Source: Oscillospiraceae bacterium
GTDB lineage: Bacteria > Bacillota > Clostridia > Oscillospirales > Ruminococcaceae
Length of the DNA: 35,500 bases
NCBI GenBank assembly: GCA_017512745.1
Contig: JAFWEV010000012.1
Coordinates: 1-35,500, forward strand
Direction of reading: 5' to 3'
Within the stretch, counting starts at the first letter, position 1; each line of letters starts with the position of its first letter. Below, piece after piece: positions 24,694 to 32,014 of the stretch. The position numbers were made by a program, and so were the translations under genes. The notes beneath the pieces were generated by a model that had not been told where the DNA came from, made no database searches, and saw nothing but the letters and a program-made list of their open reading frames with translations.

Positions 24694-25948
24694 GGATATC
24701 AGAATGGACCTCGGGATCAGAAAGACAGTCCTTGACAACGGACTCACCATTTTCACGTGCCCAATGCCGGAGAAGAGTTCCGCATTTGCGCTTTTCGGGA
24801 CCAAATTCGGAAGTGTTGATCAGCATTTCATGCTGGATGGCAGAGAGATCACTGTGCCGTCGGGAACGGCGCATTTCCTCGAACACAAGCTGTTCGAGAA
24901 TGAGGACTCCGATGCCTTCAAGCTGTTTGCAAGGACGGGAGCCTCGTCAAATGCATATACGTCATACGACAGGACGTGCTTCGTATTTCAGGCTACCGAC
25001 GGATTTTACGATTCTCTGAGAATACTTTTGAGTTTTGTGAGAGAACCGTATTTTACAAAGGAAACGATAGACAAGGAGCAGGGAATCATCTCCGAGGAGA
25101 TCCGTATGTACAGCGATTCTCCCGTGTGGCAGCTTCTTGCAGGAGTGCTGGGACTGGTATATGAAAAACATCCCATAAGGGAGGATATTGCGGGAACAGA
25201 GGAGTCCATAGGCAGGATCACTCCGGAGATGCTGTATGATTGTTATAATGCTTTCTACACTCCCGACAACATGGTGCTGAGCATTGCCGGCAAATTCGAC
25301 GAAGAGAAGACGATAGAGATATGCCGCGAAGCTCTGAGCGACATGAAGCGAAGGGATTCGAAGAAACTTCCCGTCCGGGAGGGGTGCGAAGTAGCGGTTC
25401 GCTCCGGTTCAAGAGAGATGTCAGTCGCAATGAAGCAGTTCTCATATGCTTATAAGGAAAAGGCATTTCCCGTTGAAAGACAGTATATGAGCGAGCTGTA
25501 TCTTGAGATACTGCTCTATATCATGGCTGGTTCCACCAGCAGACTCTACGGAGAGCTTTATGACGACGGACTTATCAACTCGAGTTTCGGGTTCGAGATC
25601 CTCGAAGGAGATGACTTCATGTCGGTGATCTTCTCCGGAGATTCGCGGGATCCGGAAGAGACTGTGCGCAGGATAGGAAAAGCTATCGAAGGTTTCAAGA
25701 GAAACGGCATACCCAATGTGAGAGTCGAGGAGGTCAGAAGACTGCTTCTCGGAGACACGGTCTGCTGTATGGACGAGCCTGAGGCGGCAGCGAGCGAAAT
25801 GGCCGCAGCATACTTTAAAAAAGGCAGTGTGTATGATAAAATCAGTGCAGTATGCGCAGTGAACAGGCAGGATCTGGAAAAGATGCTCTCAGAGCATTTT
25901 GACAGTTCAAAGGCCGCACTTTTTATAATTAATCCGAAAGAAAGTTAA
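24686..25948 (+). CDS. M16 family zinc metallopeptidase, YmfH-like
   Basis: A 420-residue M16 peptidase. The inverted zinc motif HFLEH is at residues 63-67 and the third ligand Glu is in the IISEEIRMYSDSP segment (about residue 143). The family features GTAHFLEHKLFE, ARTGASSNAYTSYDRTCFVF, YNAFYTPDNMVLSIAGKFD and SGLINSSFGFEILEGDDF-like are visible. GGGAGG precedes the ATG at 24686, which overlaps the preceding stop. With that inactive partner it likely forms a cytosolic heterodimer. Its ends join lgt after six bases. Confidence 0.9.
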   Translation: MRKDIRMDLGIRKTVLDNGLTIFTCPMPEKSSAFALFGTKFGSVDQHFMLDGREITVPSGTAHFLEHKLFENEDSDAFKLFARTGASSNAYTSYDRTCFVFQATDGFYDSLRILLSFVREPYFTKETIDKEQGIISEEIRMYSDSPVWQLLAGVLGLVYEKHPIREDIAGTEESIGRITPEMLYDCYNAFYTPDNMVLSIAGKFDEEKTIEICREALSDMKRRDSKKLPVREGCEVAVRSGSREMSVAMKQFSYAYKEKAFPVERQYMSELYLEILLYIMAGSTSRLYGELYDDGLINSSFGFEILEGDDFMSVIFSGDSRDPEETVRRIGKAIEGFKRNGIPNVRVEEVRRLLLGDTVCCMDEPEAAASEMAAAYFKKGSVYDKISAVCAVNRQDLEKMLSEHFDSSKAALFIINPKES

Positions 25949-25954
25949 TGAATC

Positions 25955-27616
25955 ATGGAAGTAGTACAGTTTCCCAAATTAGGGCTTGAATTCAATGTGT
26001 CCAGAGTCGCTTTTTCAATAGGCGGCTTCGATATCTACTGGTACGGTCTGCTCATCGGGGCGGGTCTTCTGCTCGCAATGCTGTTTGCTCTCAAAAAGAG
26101 CAAGGAGTTCGGACTTGACCAGAACAAATTCATAGACGTCATAATCGTCGGGATCATCGGCGGCGTCATAGGGGCCAGACTCTATTATGTCGCATTCTCT
26201 CCGAGAGACGATTTCTCCACACTCAGATCCATCCTGGATATCCGCAACGGCGGAATGGGATTCTACGGTGCGGTCATCGGCGGAGTGCTCTTTGCGGTCA
26301 TTATGGCAAAGATAAGAAAGGTGAAGATCCTTCCCGTCATGGACCTTGTGGGTATCGGATTCCTTCTCGGACAGGGTATAGGCAGATGGGGCAATTTTGC
26401 AAATCAGGAAGCATTCGGAACAAACACGGATCTCCCGTGGGGAATGCACAGCGAGGCTATCCAGAGATACATCTACATGCATTCGGAGGAACTGGCTGAG
26501 CGCGGGATCAGAGTGTTCCAGTATTCACCCGTCCATCCGACTTTCCTGTATGAATCGCTCTGGTGCATTCTGGGATTCATACTCCTCACCGCATATATAA
26601 AACACAGAAAATTCGACGGTGAGATATTCCTGATGTTCCTCTTCTGGAACGGATTCCTCAGAATGTTCATTGAAGGACTGAGACTTGACAGTCTGTATAT
26701 CGGCAACGTCAGAGTCTCGCAGCTTCTTGCAGCTCTGATGGCATTCGGAGCTCTTGCAGCCATTATTCTTATCAGAAATAAGATCAAGCTGTCCGGCAAT
26801 CCCGATTATCTGAAACCGTATGGACATACTGCCGCATGGGCTGAAGAGTACAGGCTGATCCTCGAGAAGGAAGAGGCGGAGAAGAACAAGAAAAAGTCCT
26901 CAAAAAAGAACATAGAGGAAGATGCCAGAGAAGGTGCTGTCCTGAATGGAGAAGATCAGGAGAAACCGGTTGCGGAAGTTGACAGCGGAGAAGAGGCATC
27001 TGATGAGACATCTGAAGAGCCGAAATCTGCCGAGGCCGAGAGCGAAACCGCTGCTGAAGCTGAAGAAGACATCGTTGGACCGAGCGAACTGGCTGAAGCA
27101 ATGCCTGTTTCCGAACCGGAGACAGAACCGGTTACTGCAGAAAATGCGGAGGAAGAGAAGCCTGCGGAAGAGATCGCTGTTCCTGAAGAGATAATAGAAG
27201 AGGAAAAGACAGAAGAAACCGCGAAGGAAGAGAAGCCTGAAACTGAGGCAAAAGCCGAAGAGACAGAGGCGGCTCCCAAGAAGAAGACGACAAGGAAGAA
27301 GAGTACCGGCAGTCAGAACGGAAAGGAAGAAGCTCAGAAGAAGTCATCAGGTACTTCCAAGAAGTCATCTGCGGCAAAGAAGACTTCGGAAGGTTCAAAA
27401 AAGTCTTCAGACGCCAAGAAATCTTCAGATACTTCCAAGAAGTCATCTACAGCCAAAAAGTCTTCGGGCAGTTCCAAAAAGTCTTCCGGAACGAAGAAGA
27501 CCGAAGCTTCCGAGAAGACAGAAACACCTAAAAAAAGATCCTCCAGATCTTCAAAGGCAAAGGCTGCTCCTGCGGCAGATACTCAGGAAAGTCAGGGAAC
27601 CGAACAGGATGTCTGA
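25955..27616 (+). CDS. lgt: Prolipoprotein diacylglyceryl transferase with long acidic/basic tail
   Basis: A 553-residue membrane enzyme that transfers diacylglyceryl from phosphatidylglycerol to the lipobox Cys of prolipoproteins. The core (about residues 1-275) has the usual seven-segment layout, GQGIGRWGNFANQEAFG (about 140-156), VHPTFLYESLW and RMFIEGLRLDSLYIG, including the Arg/Glu of the active site. Ordinary Lgt is 260-290 residues. Here a tail of about 280 residues follows: a Glu-rich stretch (about 310-442) and then a Lys/Ser-rich one (about 443-535) of repeated KKSS units. The C-terminus of Lgt is cytoplasmic, so the tail would face the cytosol. Function of the tail unknown. Confidence 0.93.
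   Translation: MEVVQFPKLGLEFNVSRVAFSIGGFDIYWYGLLIGAGLLLAMLFALKKSKEFGLDQNKFIDVIIVGIIGGVIGARLYYVAFSPRDDFSTLRSILDIRNGGMGFYGAVIGGVLFAVIMAKIRKVKILPVMDLVGIGFLLGQGIGRWGNFANQEAFGTNTDLPWGMHSEAIQRYIYMHSEELAERGIRVFQYSPVHPTFLYESLWCILGFILLTAYIKHRKFDGEIFLMFLFWNGFLRMFIEGLRLDSLYIGNVRVSQLLAALMAFGALAAIILIRNKIKLSGNPDYLKPYGHTAAWAEEYRLILEKEEAEKNKKKSSKKNIEEDAREGAVLNGEDQEKPVAEVDSGEEASDETSEEPKSAEAESETAAEAEEDIVGPSELAEAMPVSEPETEPVTAENAEEEKPAEEIAVPEEIIEEEKTEETAKEEKPETEAKAEETEAAPKKKTTRKKSTGSQNGKEEAQKKSSGTSKKSSAAKKTSEGSKKSSDAKKSSDTSKKSSTAKKSSGSSKKSSGTKKTEASEKTETPKKRSSRSSKAKAAPAADTQESQGTEQDV
27338..27505 (+). repeat. Degenerate Lys-Lys-Ser-Ser coding repeat in lgt tail
   Basis: About nine units of a short degenerate repeat coding for K-K-(S/T)-S separated by two or three small residues, e.g. 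AAGAAGTCATCT and AAAAAGTCTTC variants. The period varies by one codon. It is coding sequence, so I treat it as a low-complexity protein tail rather than a DNA element. Confidence 0.8.
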
Positions 27617-27634
27617 ACTGCTTAAAATTCGGTG

Positions 27635-27663
27635 TTGACACACCCATAGCAGGATAATATAAT
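27635..27663 (+). promoter_or_regulatory. Consensus promoter of rplU-rpmA
   Basis: Perfect TTGACA (27635-27640), 17-base spacer, perfect TATAAT (27658-27663). Transcription would start near 27670, giving a ~70-base leader before rplU. Confidence 0.92.
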
Positions 27664-27669
27664 ATTTAG

Positions 27670-27740
27670 GCGCATGTAAAAGGTTTTAAGTGATTCGTTC
27701 CACCTTGAGGCAGCGACACTGAAAATATAAGTGAGGTAAA
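27670..27740 (+). ncRNA. Candidate L21 leader (autoregulatory 5' leader of rplU)
   Basis: The ~70-base leader between promoter and rplU can fold with AAGGT/ACCTT (about 27679-27705) and AGTG/CACT pairing. An L21 leader motif is known in Gram-positive rplU mRNAs. I cannot test the covariance model by eye, so this is a positional and weakly structural call. Confidence 0.4.
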
Positions 27741-27742
27741 AA

Positions 27743-28051
27743 ATGTACGCAGTATTAGCAACTGGCGGCAAGCAGTACAAAGTCTCTGAGGGCGATGTTA
27801 TCTACGTTGAGAAGCTCAGCGGCGAAGCCGGAGACGAAGTCGTATTCGACAAAGTGCTTGCAGTTGGCGGCGACAAGATAGTCGCCGGAAATCCTTACAT
27901 TGACGGCGCAACAGTAACAGGAAAGATCGTCAAACAGGGTAAGAGCAAGAAGGTTACGGTTTTCACATACCGTCCGAAGAAGGATTCAAAACGCAAGATG
28001 GGTCATCGTCAACTCTTTACGAAGGTTGAGATAGGCGCTATCAAGGCTTAA
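27743..28051 (+). CDS. rplU: 50S ribosomal protein L21
   Basis: A 102-residue ribosomal protein. [24 protein letters not shown] at the start and [24 protein letters not shown] near the end (the L21 signature) are clear. GTGAGG lies before the ATG. rpmA follows after 15 bases with no gene between; in many Firmicutes a small protease gene (prp/ysxB) lies there. Confidence 0.97.
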   Translation: MYAVLATGGKQYKVSEGDVIYVEKLSGEAGDEVVFDKVLAVGGDKIVAGNPYIDGATVTGKIVKQGKSKKVTVFTYRPKKDSKRKMGHRQLFTKVEIGAIKA

Positions 28052-28066
28052 TGAAGGAGATTTACA

Positions 28067-28318
28067 ATGGCTCATAAAAAAGGTGTTGGCTCTACAAAGA
28101 ACGGCCGTGATTCAGAAAGTAAGCGTCTTGGCGTAAAGCGCGCAGACGGACAGACTGTCAAAGCTGGAAGCATCCTGATCAGACAGCGCGGAACACACAT
28201 CCATCCGGGAAAGAACGTCGGAATCGGTTCTGATGACACACTTTTCGCACTCGTAGATGGAAAAGTAAAGTTCGAGAGAATCTCACGCGACCGCAGAGCA
28301 GTTAGCGTAATTCAGTAA
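28067..28318 (+). CDS. rpmA: 50S ribosomal protein L27
   Basis: An 83-residue ribosomal protein. It begins directly with [19 protein letters not shown], i.e. the mature-type N-terminus that reaches the peptidyl-transferase centre. The short N-terminal extension ending in a Phe-Phe-Ala-like cleavage site, present in many Firmicutes L27 proteins and removed by Prp, is missing. That agrees with the lack of a prp gene between rplU and rpmA. AAGGAG precedes the ATG. A strong terminator follows. Confidence 0.97.
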   Translation: MAHKKGVGSTKNGRDSESKRLGVKRADGQTVKAGSILIRQRGTHIHPGKNVGIGSDDTLFALVDGKVKFERISRDRRAVSVIQ

Positions 28319-28325
28319 AACAGAG

Positions 28326-28357
28326 GCCCGAGTTAAGATGCTCGGGCTTGTTTTTTT
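28326..28357 (+). terminator. Terminator after rpmA
   Basis: Stem GCCCGAG/CTCGGGC (28326-28332 with 28341-28347), eight-base loop, then TTGTTTTTTT. It stands 11 bases before the obg start codon. Confidence 0.9.
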
Positions 28358-28367
28358 AGGTACAGAC

Positions 28368-29630
28368 ATGTTTTTTGATAAGGTAAAAATAAAGATAAAG
28401 GCAGGAAACGGCGGGGACGGCGCGGTATCTTTCCACAGGGAAAAATATGTGGCGGCAGGCGGACCTGACGGCGGAGACGGCGGAAGGGGCGGAAACGTCA
28501 TCATAAAGCCGGATGAGAAAGTGGACACTCTCATAGACTTCAGATTCAAGAAGAAGTATGTCGCGGAGAGCGGAGCTACCGGGGCCGGAAACAACCGCAA
28601 AGGAAAGAGTGGGGAGGATCTCATAATCAGGGTCCCCGTAGGTACCGTCATCATCGATGCCGAGACTGAGGCTGTAATTGCGGATACATCCAACGGAGAA
28701 GAGAGAATAATAGCTCTCGGAGGAAAGGGCGGATTCGGGAATGCCAGATTTTCGACACCAACACGCCAGATACCGATGTATGCAAAGTCCGGGAAGCCGG
28801 GAGAACAGCTTGAAGTCATACTCGAACTCAAGATGATCGCTGACGCCGGCCTCATTGGATTTCCGAATGTCGGGAAGTCCACGCTGCTCTCATGCATAAG
28901 CGCCGCGAGACCGAAGGTTGCCAATTATCACTTTACAACGCTTGAACCAATGCTCGGCGTAGTAGAGATAGGAATGGATTCGAGATTTGTCGCAGCAGAC
29001 ATTCCGGGACTTATTGAAGGTGCCTCTGAAGGACTCGGCCTCGGTCATTCATTCTTAAGGCATATCGAGAGATGCAGAGTTCTTCTTCATGTCGTCGATG
29101 TGTCCGGAAGTGAAGGCAGAGATCCGATAGAAGATTACAAACAGATAAACAAGGAACTCGGTTCATACAACGAGACGCTTCTGGACAAACCGCAGATAGT
29201 TGTAGGCAACAAGTGCGATATAGCTACTGAGGAGCAGATAGAAGCCCTCCGCAGTTTCTGCAGTGAAAACGGTATTGAGTTCATACCCGTAAGCGCAGCT
29301 ACGATGCAGGGCATCGACGACCTCAAGAAGGCGGCATACGCTCTTATCCAGAAGACTCCGAAACCTGCTCCGTTCGAAGAGACATATGTGAAGCCGGAAC
29401 CGAAGATCGGGCGGACATTTGAGATCACCGAGGAAGACGGCAAATACTTCATCGAGGCTCCCTGGCTCGAAAGGATACTGTGGAATACCGATCCCGACGA
29501 CTACAATTCACTGCAGTATTTCCAGAACGCTCTTCAGGAGAGCGGGATCGTGGACAGACTAAGAGAGATGGGAGTCCATGATGAGGATACCGTCGTGATA
29601 GGAGATTACGAGTTCAACTATGTATCTTAG
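28368..29630 (+). CDS. obg: GTPase Obg (CgtA)
   Basis: A ~420-residue GTPase of ribosome assembly and the stringent response. The glycine-rich Obg fold (KIKAGNGGDGAVSFHREKYVAAGGPDGGDGGRGGNV), the G domain (GFPNVGKST as G1, DIPGLIEGA as G3, NKCD as G4, VSAAT as G5) and an OCT-type C-terminal domain are all in order. I took the ATG at 28368, with AGGT before it; the in-frame ATG at 28338 lies in the loop of the rpmA terminator and adds residues outside the Obg fold. The last bases overlap mrnC. Confidence 0.96.
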   Translation: MFFDKVKIKIKAGNGGDGAVSFHREKYVAAGGPDGGDGGRGGNVIIKPDEKVDTLIDFRFKKKYVAESGATGAGNNRKGKSGEDLIIRVPVGTVIIDAETEAVIADTSNGEERIIALGGKGGFGNARFSTPTRQIPMYAKSGKPGEQLEVILELKMIADAGLIGFPNVGKSTLLSCISAARPKVANYHFTTLEPMLGVVEIGMDSRFVAADIPGLIEGASEGLGLGHSFLRHIERCRVLLHVVDVSGSEGRDPIEDYKQINKELGSYNETLLDKPQIVVGNKCDIATEEQIEALRSFCSENGIEFIPVSAATMQGIDDLKKAAYALIQKTPKPAPFEETYVKPEPKIGRTFEITEEDGKYFIEAPWLERILWNTDPDDYNSLQYFQNALQESGIVDRLREMGVHDEDTVVIGDYEFNYVS

Positions 29631-30033
29631 CAGCATAAACAACGAGTTTTCCTCCGAGAAGGCGGTATATGAAAAGAGCGCCCTCGAACTTGCGTTTGTC
29701 GGCGATGCCGTGTGGGAACTGCTCATACGCGAAGTGGTCGCAAACAGAGATATAAGGCCAAACGAATTTCACAAAGAGGCAGTGGCAAAAGTCAACGCGA
29801 AGGCTCAGAGCGAATATCTAGGGTTTATTGCCGATTCTCTCACTGAACGTGAAATGTCGGTCGTAAAAAGAGGAAGAAATTCCAACAGAAGAACTCCTCC
29901 GAGAGGAGCAAATCCGGAGGAGTACAGAAACTCCACAGCTTTTGAAGCTCTGTTCGGATATCTGTGGCTTATAGGAAGGTTGGACAGAATACTCGAACTT
30001 TTCAACATCGTGCTTGAATACATCGATTTCTGA
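29620..30033 (+). CDS. mrnC: Mini-ribonuclease III
   Basis: A 137-residue RNase III catalytic domain without a dsRNA-binding domain; it trims 23S rRNA precursors. ALELAFVGDAVWELLIRE carries the catalytic Asp, NEFHKEAVAKVNAKAQSEYL is the family helix, LTEREMSVVKRGRNSN and STAFEALFGYLWLIGR hold the second acidic pair. The start ATG lies within the last eleven bases of obg, so translation is coupled. Confidence 0.93.
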   Translation: MYLSSINNEFSSEKAVYEKSALELAFVGDAVWELLIREVVANRDIRPNEFHKEAVAKVNAKAQSEYLGFIADSLTEREMSVVKRGRNSNRRTPPRGANPEEYRNSTAFEALFGYLWLIGRLDRILELFNIVLEYIDF

Positions 30034-30087
30034 ACATGCCGGAAGAATTACCGATACAGGGAATATCGGACAGGAGGAGAGACCCAT

Positions 30088-31005
30088 ATGGATGGTTCGA
30101 TCTATATACAGATAAAGCAGGGAATTACCGAAGAGGGGATTCTACCCGAAGATTTTTCTCTGAAGACTGAAACGGCAGAGGAGTCAATACCCTGGGCTCC
30201 CGGTGCGCAGGACGGTGTAACCATATACCATATAAACTATCCCGGCCTGAATGATGAAGAGTACACAAAGATGGAAGAAGCGCTTAAGAGCGCATCAGCG
30301 GGAGACAGTGCTGCAGCAGGACGGCTGTTCAGTGAACTGACAAAGAATGTCAGGGCTGTCTCCATAGTCGATGAACTGCAGGGGTATATCTTTGAAAACA
30401 AGGACGATATTGATGCAAAGAATCTGTTCTGGACAGCCGTCACACTTGTAAAGGAATCACTAAATCCGGAATGTTTGAAGATAGGTATGGAACTGTTGGA
30501 ACTGTTCAAACATCCTTCGGATATACGCGAGATAATCAGGACTGTCGGCCTTTATGATGAATTCACGATCTTTTCAGTGTGGTGCATGATGAACTGGGAA
30601 GACGGGAACAGAGATATTTTTGAACTTGCCAAAAAAGTCAGAGGCTGGGGAAGGGTGCATGCAGTTGAAAAGTTGAAGCCAGAGAATGAGGAGATCAGAC
30701 AATGGCTTCTCACCGAAGGGTGCAGAAACGAAGTGCTTCCCGCCTATTCAGCCCTGACATGCTGGGAAAAAGCAGGCGCTGAAAGCATATTATTCGGTAC
30801 GCCGACAGTTGAGGAGTTCAAGGGGCTGTCTCTCATTATCGGAGGCCTTCTGGATGAAGGACCGATCACCGGGATCTCAGAGACAGATGACCCTGTGGGA
30901 ATAATAAACAGATTTTTGGAGATTTCAGGAAATTATCCCCTCACGGATGCTGACCGCGGCGTCATAGCCTCAGCGCGTGATTATATTGACGGAAACAAAA
31001 CCTAA
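30088..31005 (+). CDS. Uncharacterised 305-residue protein
   Basis: A soluble, mainly helical and acidic protein with no signal peptide or membrane segment. The middle (about residues 95-235) looks like a helical-repeat arrangement, with HPSDIREIIRTVGLYDEFTIFSVWCMMNW, AVEKLKPENEEIRQWLLTEG and AYSALTCWEKAG as successive helical hairpins, reminiscent of HEAT/ARM-type folds, but I recognise no family. AGGAGG lies before the ATG and a hairpin terminator follows. It is 54 bases after mrnC, so may be cotranscribed with it. Confidence 0.7.
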   Translation: MDGSIYIQIKQGITEEGILPEDFSLKTETAEESIPWAPGAQDGVTIYHINYPGLNDEEYTKMEEALKSASAGDSAAAGRLFSELTKNVRAVSIVDELQGYIFENKDDIDAKNLFWTAVTLVKESLNPECLKIGMELLELFKHPSDIREIIRTVGLYDEFTIFSVWCMMNWEDGNRDIFELAKKVRGWGRVHAVEKLKPENEEIRQWLLTEGCRNEVLPAYSALTCWEKAGAESILFGTPTVEEFKGLSLIIGGLLDEGPITGISETDDPVGIINRFLEISGNYPLTDADRGVIASARDYIDGNKT

Positions 31006-31018
31006 CGCTGCAGATAAG

Positions 31019-31046
31019 AACGCATACCATTGGTATGCGTTTTCTG
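31019..31046 (+). terminator. Terminator after the 305-residue protein
   Basis: AACGCATACC/GGTATGCGTT stem with a three-base loop, then TTCTGCTT. Immediately after the gene's stop codon. Confidence 0.8.
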
Positions 31047-31075
31047 CTTAAATCAAGTAACCTGTAAGTGCAATG

Positions 31076-31096
31076 ATGAGACACGGCGTGTCTCAT
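31076..31096 (+). promoter_or_regulatory. 21-bp perfect palindrome upstream of XRE regulator (candidate operator)
   Basis: ATGAGACACG at 31076-31085, one central G, and CGTGTCTCAT at 31087-31096. A looser GTGTCC/GGACAC inverted repeat (about 31125-31153) surrounds a TGT-TATCAT element that could be an extended -10 box. It is not followed by a T-run, so a terminator is unlikely; autoregulation by the XRE protein is inferred. Confidence 0.5.
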
Positions 31097-31184
31097 TCGG
31101 GGAATAAGCGCATTTGCTCACTTTGTGTCCTGTTATCATGGCAGCCGGGACACTATTATGAGACCGAAAAGGAGGTCATCGAAT

Positions 31185-31706
31185 ATGGATCTTGTCAGGA
31201 TCGGAACATTTCTCAGGGAACTTCGTAAGGAAAACGGATTCACTCAGGAACAGCTTGCCGAACGCATGGGAGTTGCGAGAAGGACGGTTTCCCGCTGGGA
31301 GACCGGAAGCAATATGCCGGATATGGATATCCTTATCGAACTTGCTGATCTCTATTCGGTAGATCTCCGCGAAATCTTAAGCGGAGAAAGGAAAAGTGAG
31401 AAAATGAACAAGGAACTTAAAGAGACAGTTCTGCAGGTTGCGGATTACGGCAATGAGGAAAAGCAGAGGCTTCTGCAGAGAATGCATGTGATGTTTATAG
31501 CGGGATTTGTGGGATTCATCGTATTTGTGGTGATATCGATGCTGGGACTGGATGAGACGAGACCATATGAGTTCATAGGAAGTGTGGGACTTGGGATCGC
31601 TTTCGGGATGGTTATTATAGGCATGATCTTTACAGGTAAGAATGCTGCAAAGATCAGAGCGTTCAAACTGAGACTGCTCGGCAGGACAAAGGAGAATGTG
31701 AAATGA
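31185..31706 (+). CDS. XRE-family transcriptional regulator with two membrane segments
   Basis: A 173-residue protein. Residues ~1-66 are a Cro/C1-type helix-turn-helix: FLRELRKENGFTQEQLAERMGVARRTVSRWETGSNMPDMDILIELADLY. After a charged linker come two hydrophobic segments (about 103-122 and 130-150), so it would be anchored in the membrane with its DNA-binding domain in the cytosol. A strong AAGGAGGT lies before the ATG at 31185; the upstream in-frame start at 31125 precedes a poorer site. The stop overlaps the ATG of a 51-residue membrane protein (ATGA). Confidence 0.85.
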   Translation: MDLVRIGTFLRELRKENGFTQEQLAERMGVARRTVSRWETGSNMPDMDILIELADLYSVDLREILSGERKSEKMNKELKETVLQVADYGNEEKQRLLQRMHVMFIAGFVGFIVFVVISMLGLDETRPYEFIGSVGLGIAFGMVIIGMIFTGKNAAKIRAFKLRLLGRTKENVK

Positions 31707-31858
31707 ACGAAATGATCATTGCCGGGCTGACGCTTGGCGCAGCGGTGATAGCTGTCGATCACCTTATAGTCAGCCTTCCGCAGGTAGTAGCTATGCCGCT
31801 GTTCACAGCCGCAGTCATACTGCTCATTGCGGGAATGTTAAAAAGCAAAAAGCAATAA
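31703..31858 (+). CDS. Small membrane protein, 51 residues
   Basis: Starts with ATG overlapping the TGA of the XRE gene (ATGA at 31703-31706). The product has two hydrophobic segments (about residues 4-24 and 27-46) joined by a short proline turn and ends in KSKKQ. Both the coupling and a strong terminator after the stop suggest a true gene made together with the membrane-anchored regulator. I do not know the family. It might bind the regulator's membrane segments (inference). Confidence 0.6.
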   Translation: MNEMIIAGLTLGAAVIAVDHLIVSLPQVVAMPLFTAAVILLIAGMLKSKKQ

Positions 31859-31865
31859 GAACAGC

Positions 31866-31910
31866 AAACCCCCGGTATCAGGCATAACTGGTTCCGGAGG
31901 TTTTTTTGTT
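31866..31910 (+). terminator. Terminator after the XRE/small-protein pair
   Basis: AAACCCCCGGTA...-type stem pairing with the segment ending GGAGGTTT (interrupted by a bulge), loop GCATAA, then TTTTTTTGTT. Confidence 0.8.
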
Positions 31911-31926
31911 GGGAGACAGACTCCAA

Positions 31927-31956
31927 TTGATTATTCTGGCAATAGCATGTTATATA
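31927..31956 (+). promoter_or_regulatory. Promoter of the surface-protein gene
   Basis: TTGATT (31927-31932), 18-base spacer, TATATA (31951-31956) with a TGT extension. A TATAAT overlaps it at 31953-31958. It lies about 60 bases before the start codon. Confidence 0.6.
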
Positions 31957-32014
31957 ATATATATCCGCAGCCGTTTTATTGTCATTGAAGAAACTGCTTT
32001 TTTCGGAGGGTGCC

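Noticed and set aside
27132..27446. Minus-strand ORF rich in Leu/Ser opposite the lgt tail
   Set aside because: It is an artefact of the low-complexity Lys/Ser and Glu codons of lgt read backwards, with no ribosome site.
27338..27505. Short repeated units that might be a CRISPR array or microsatellite
   Set aside because: The units lie in frame in a coding tail, are degenerate, and have no constant spacers.
28283..28924. 213-codon minus-strand ORF opposite obg
   Set aside because: It overlaps most of the strongly supported Obg fold and shows no family motif.
30036..30180. Short plus-strand ORF overlapping the start of the 305-residue gene
   Set aside because: No ribosome site, odd composition, and the gene at 30088 has a good AGGAGG in the same place.
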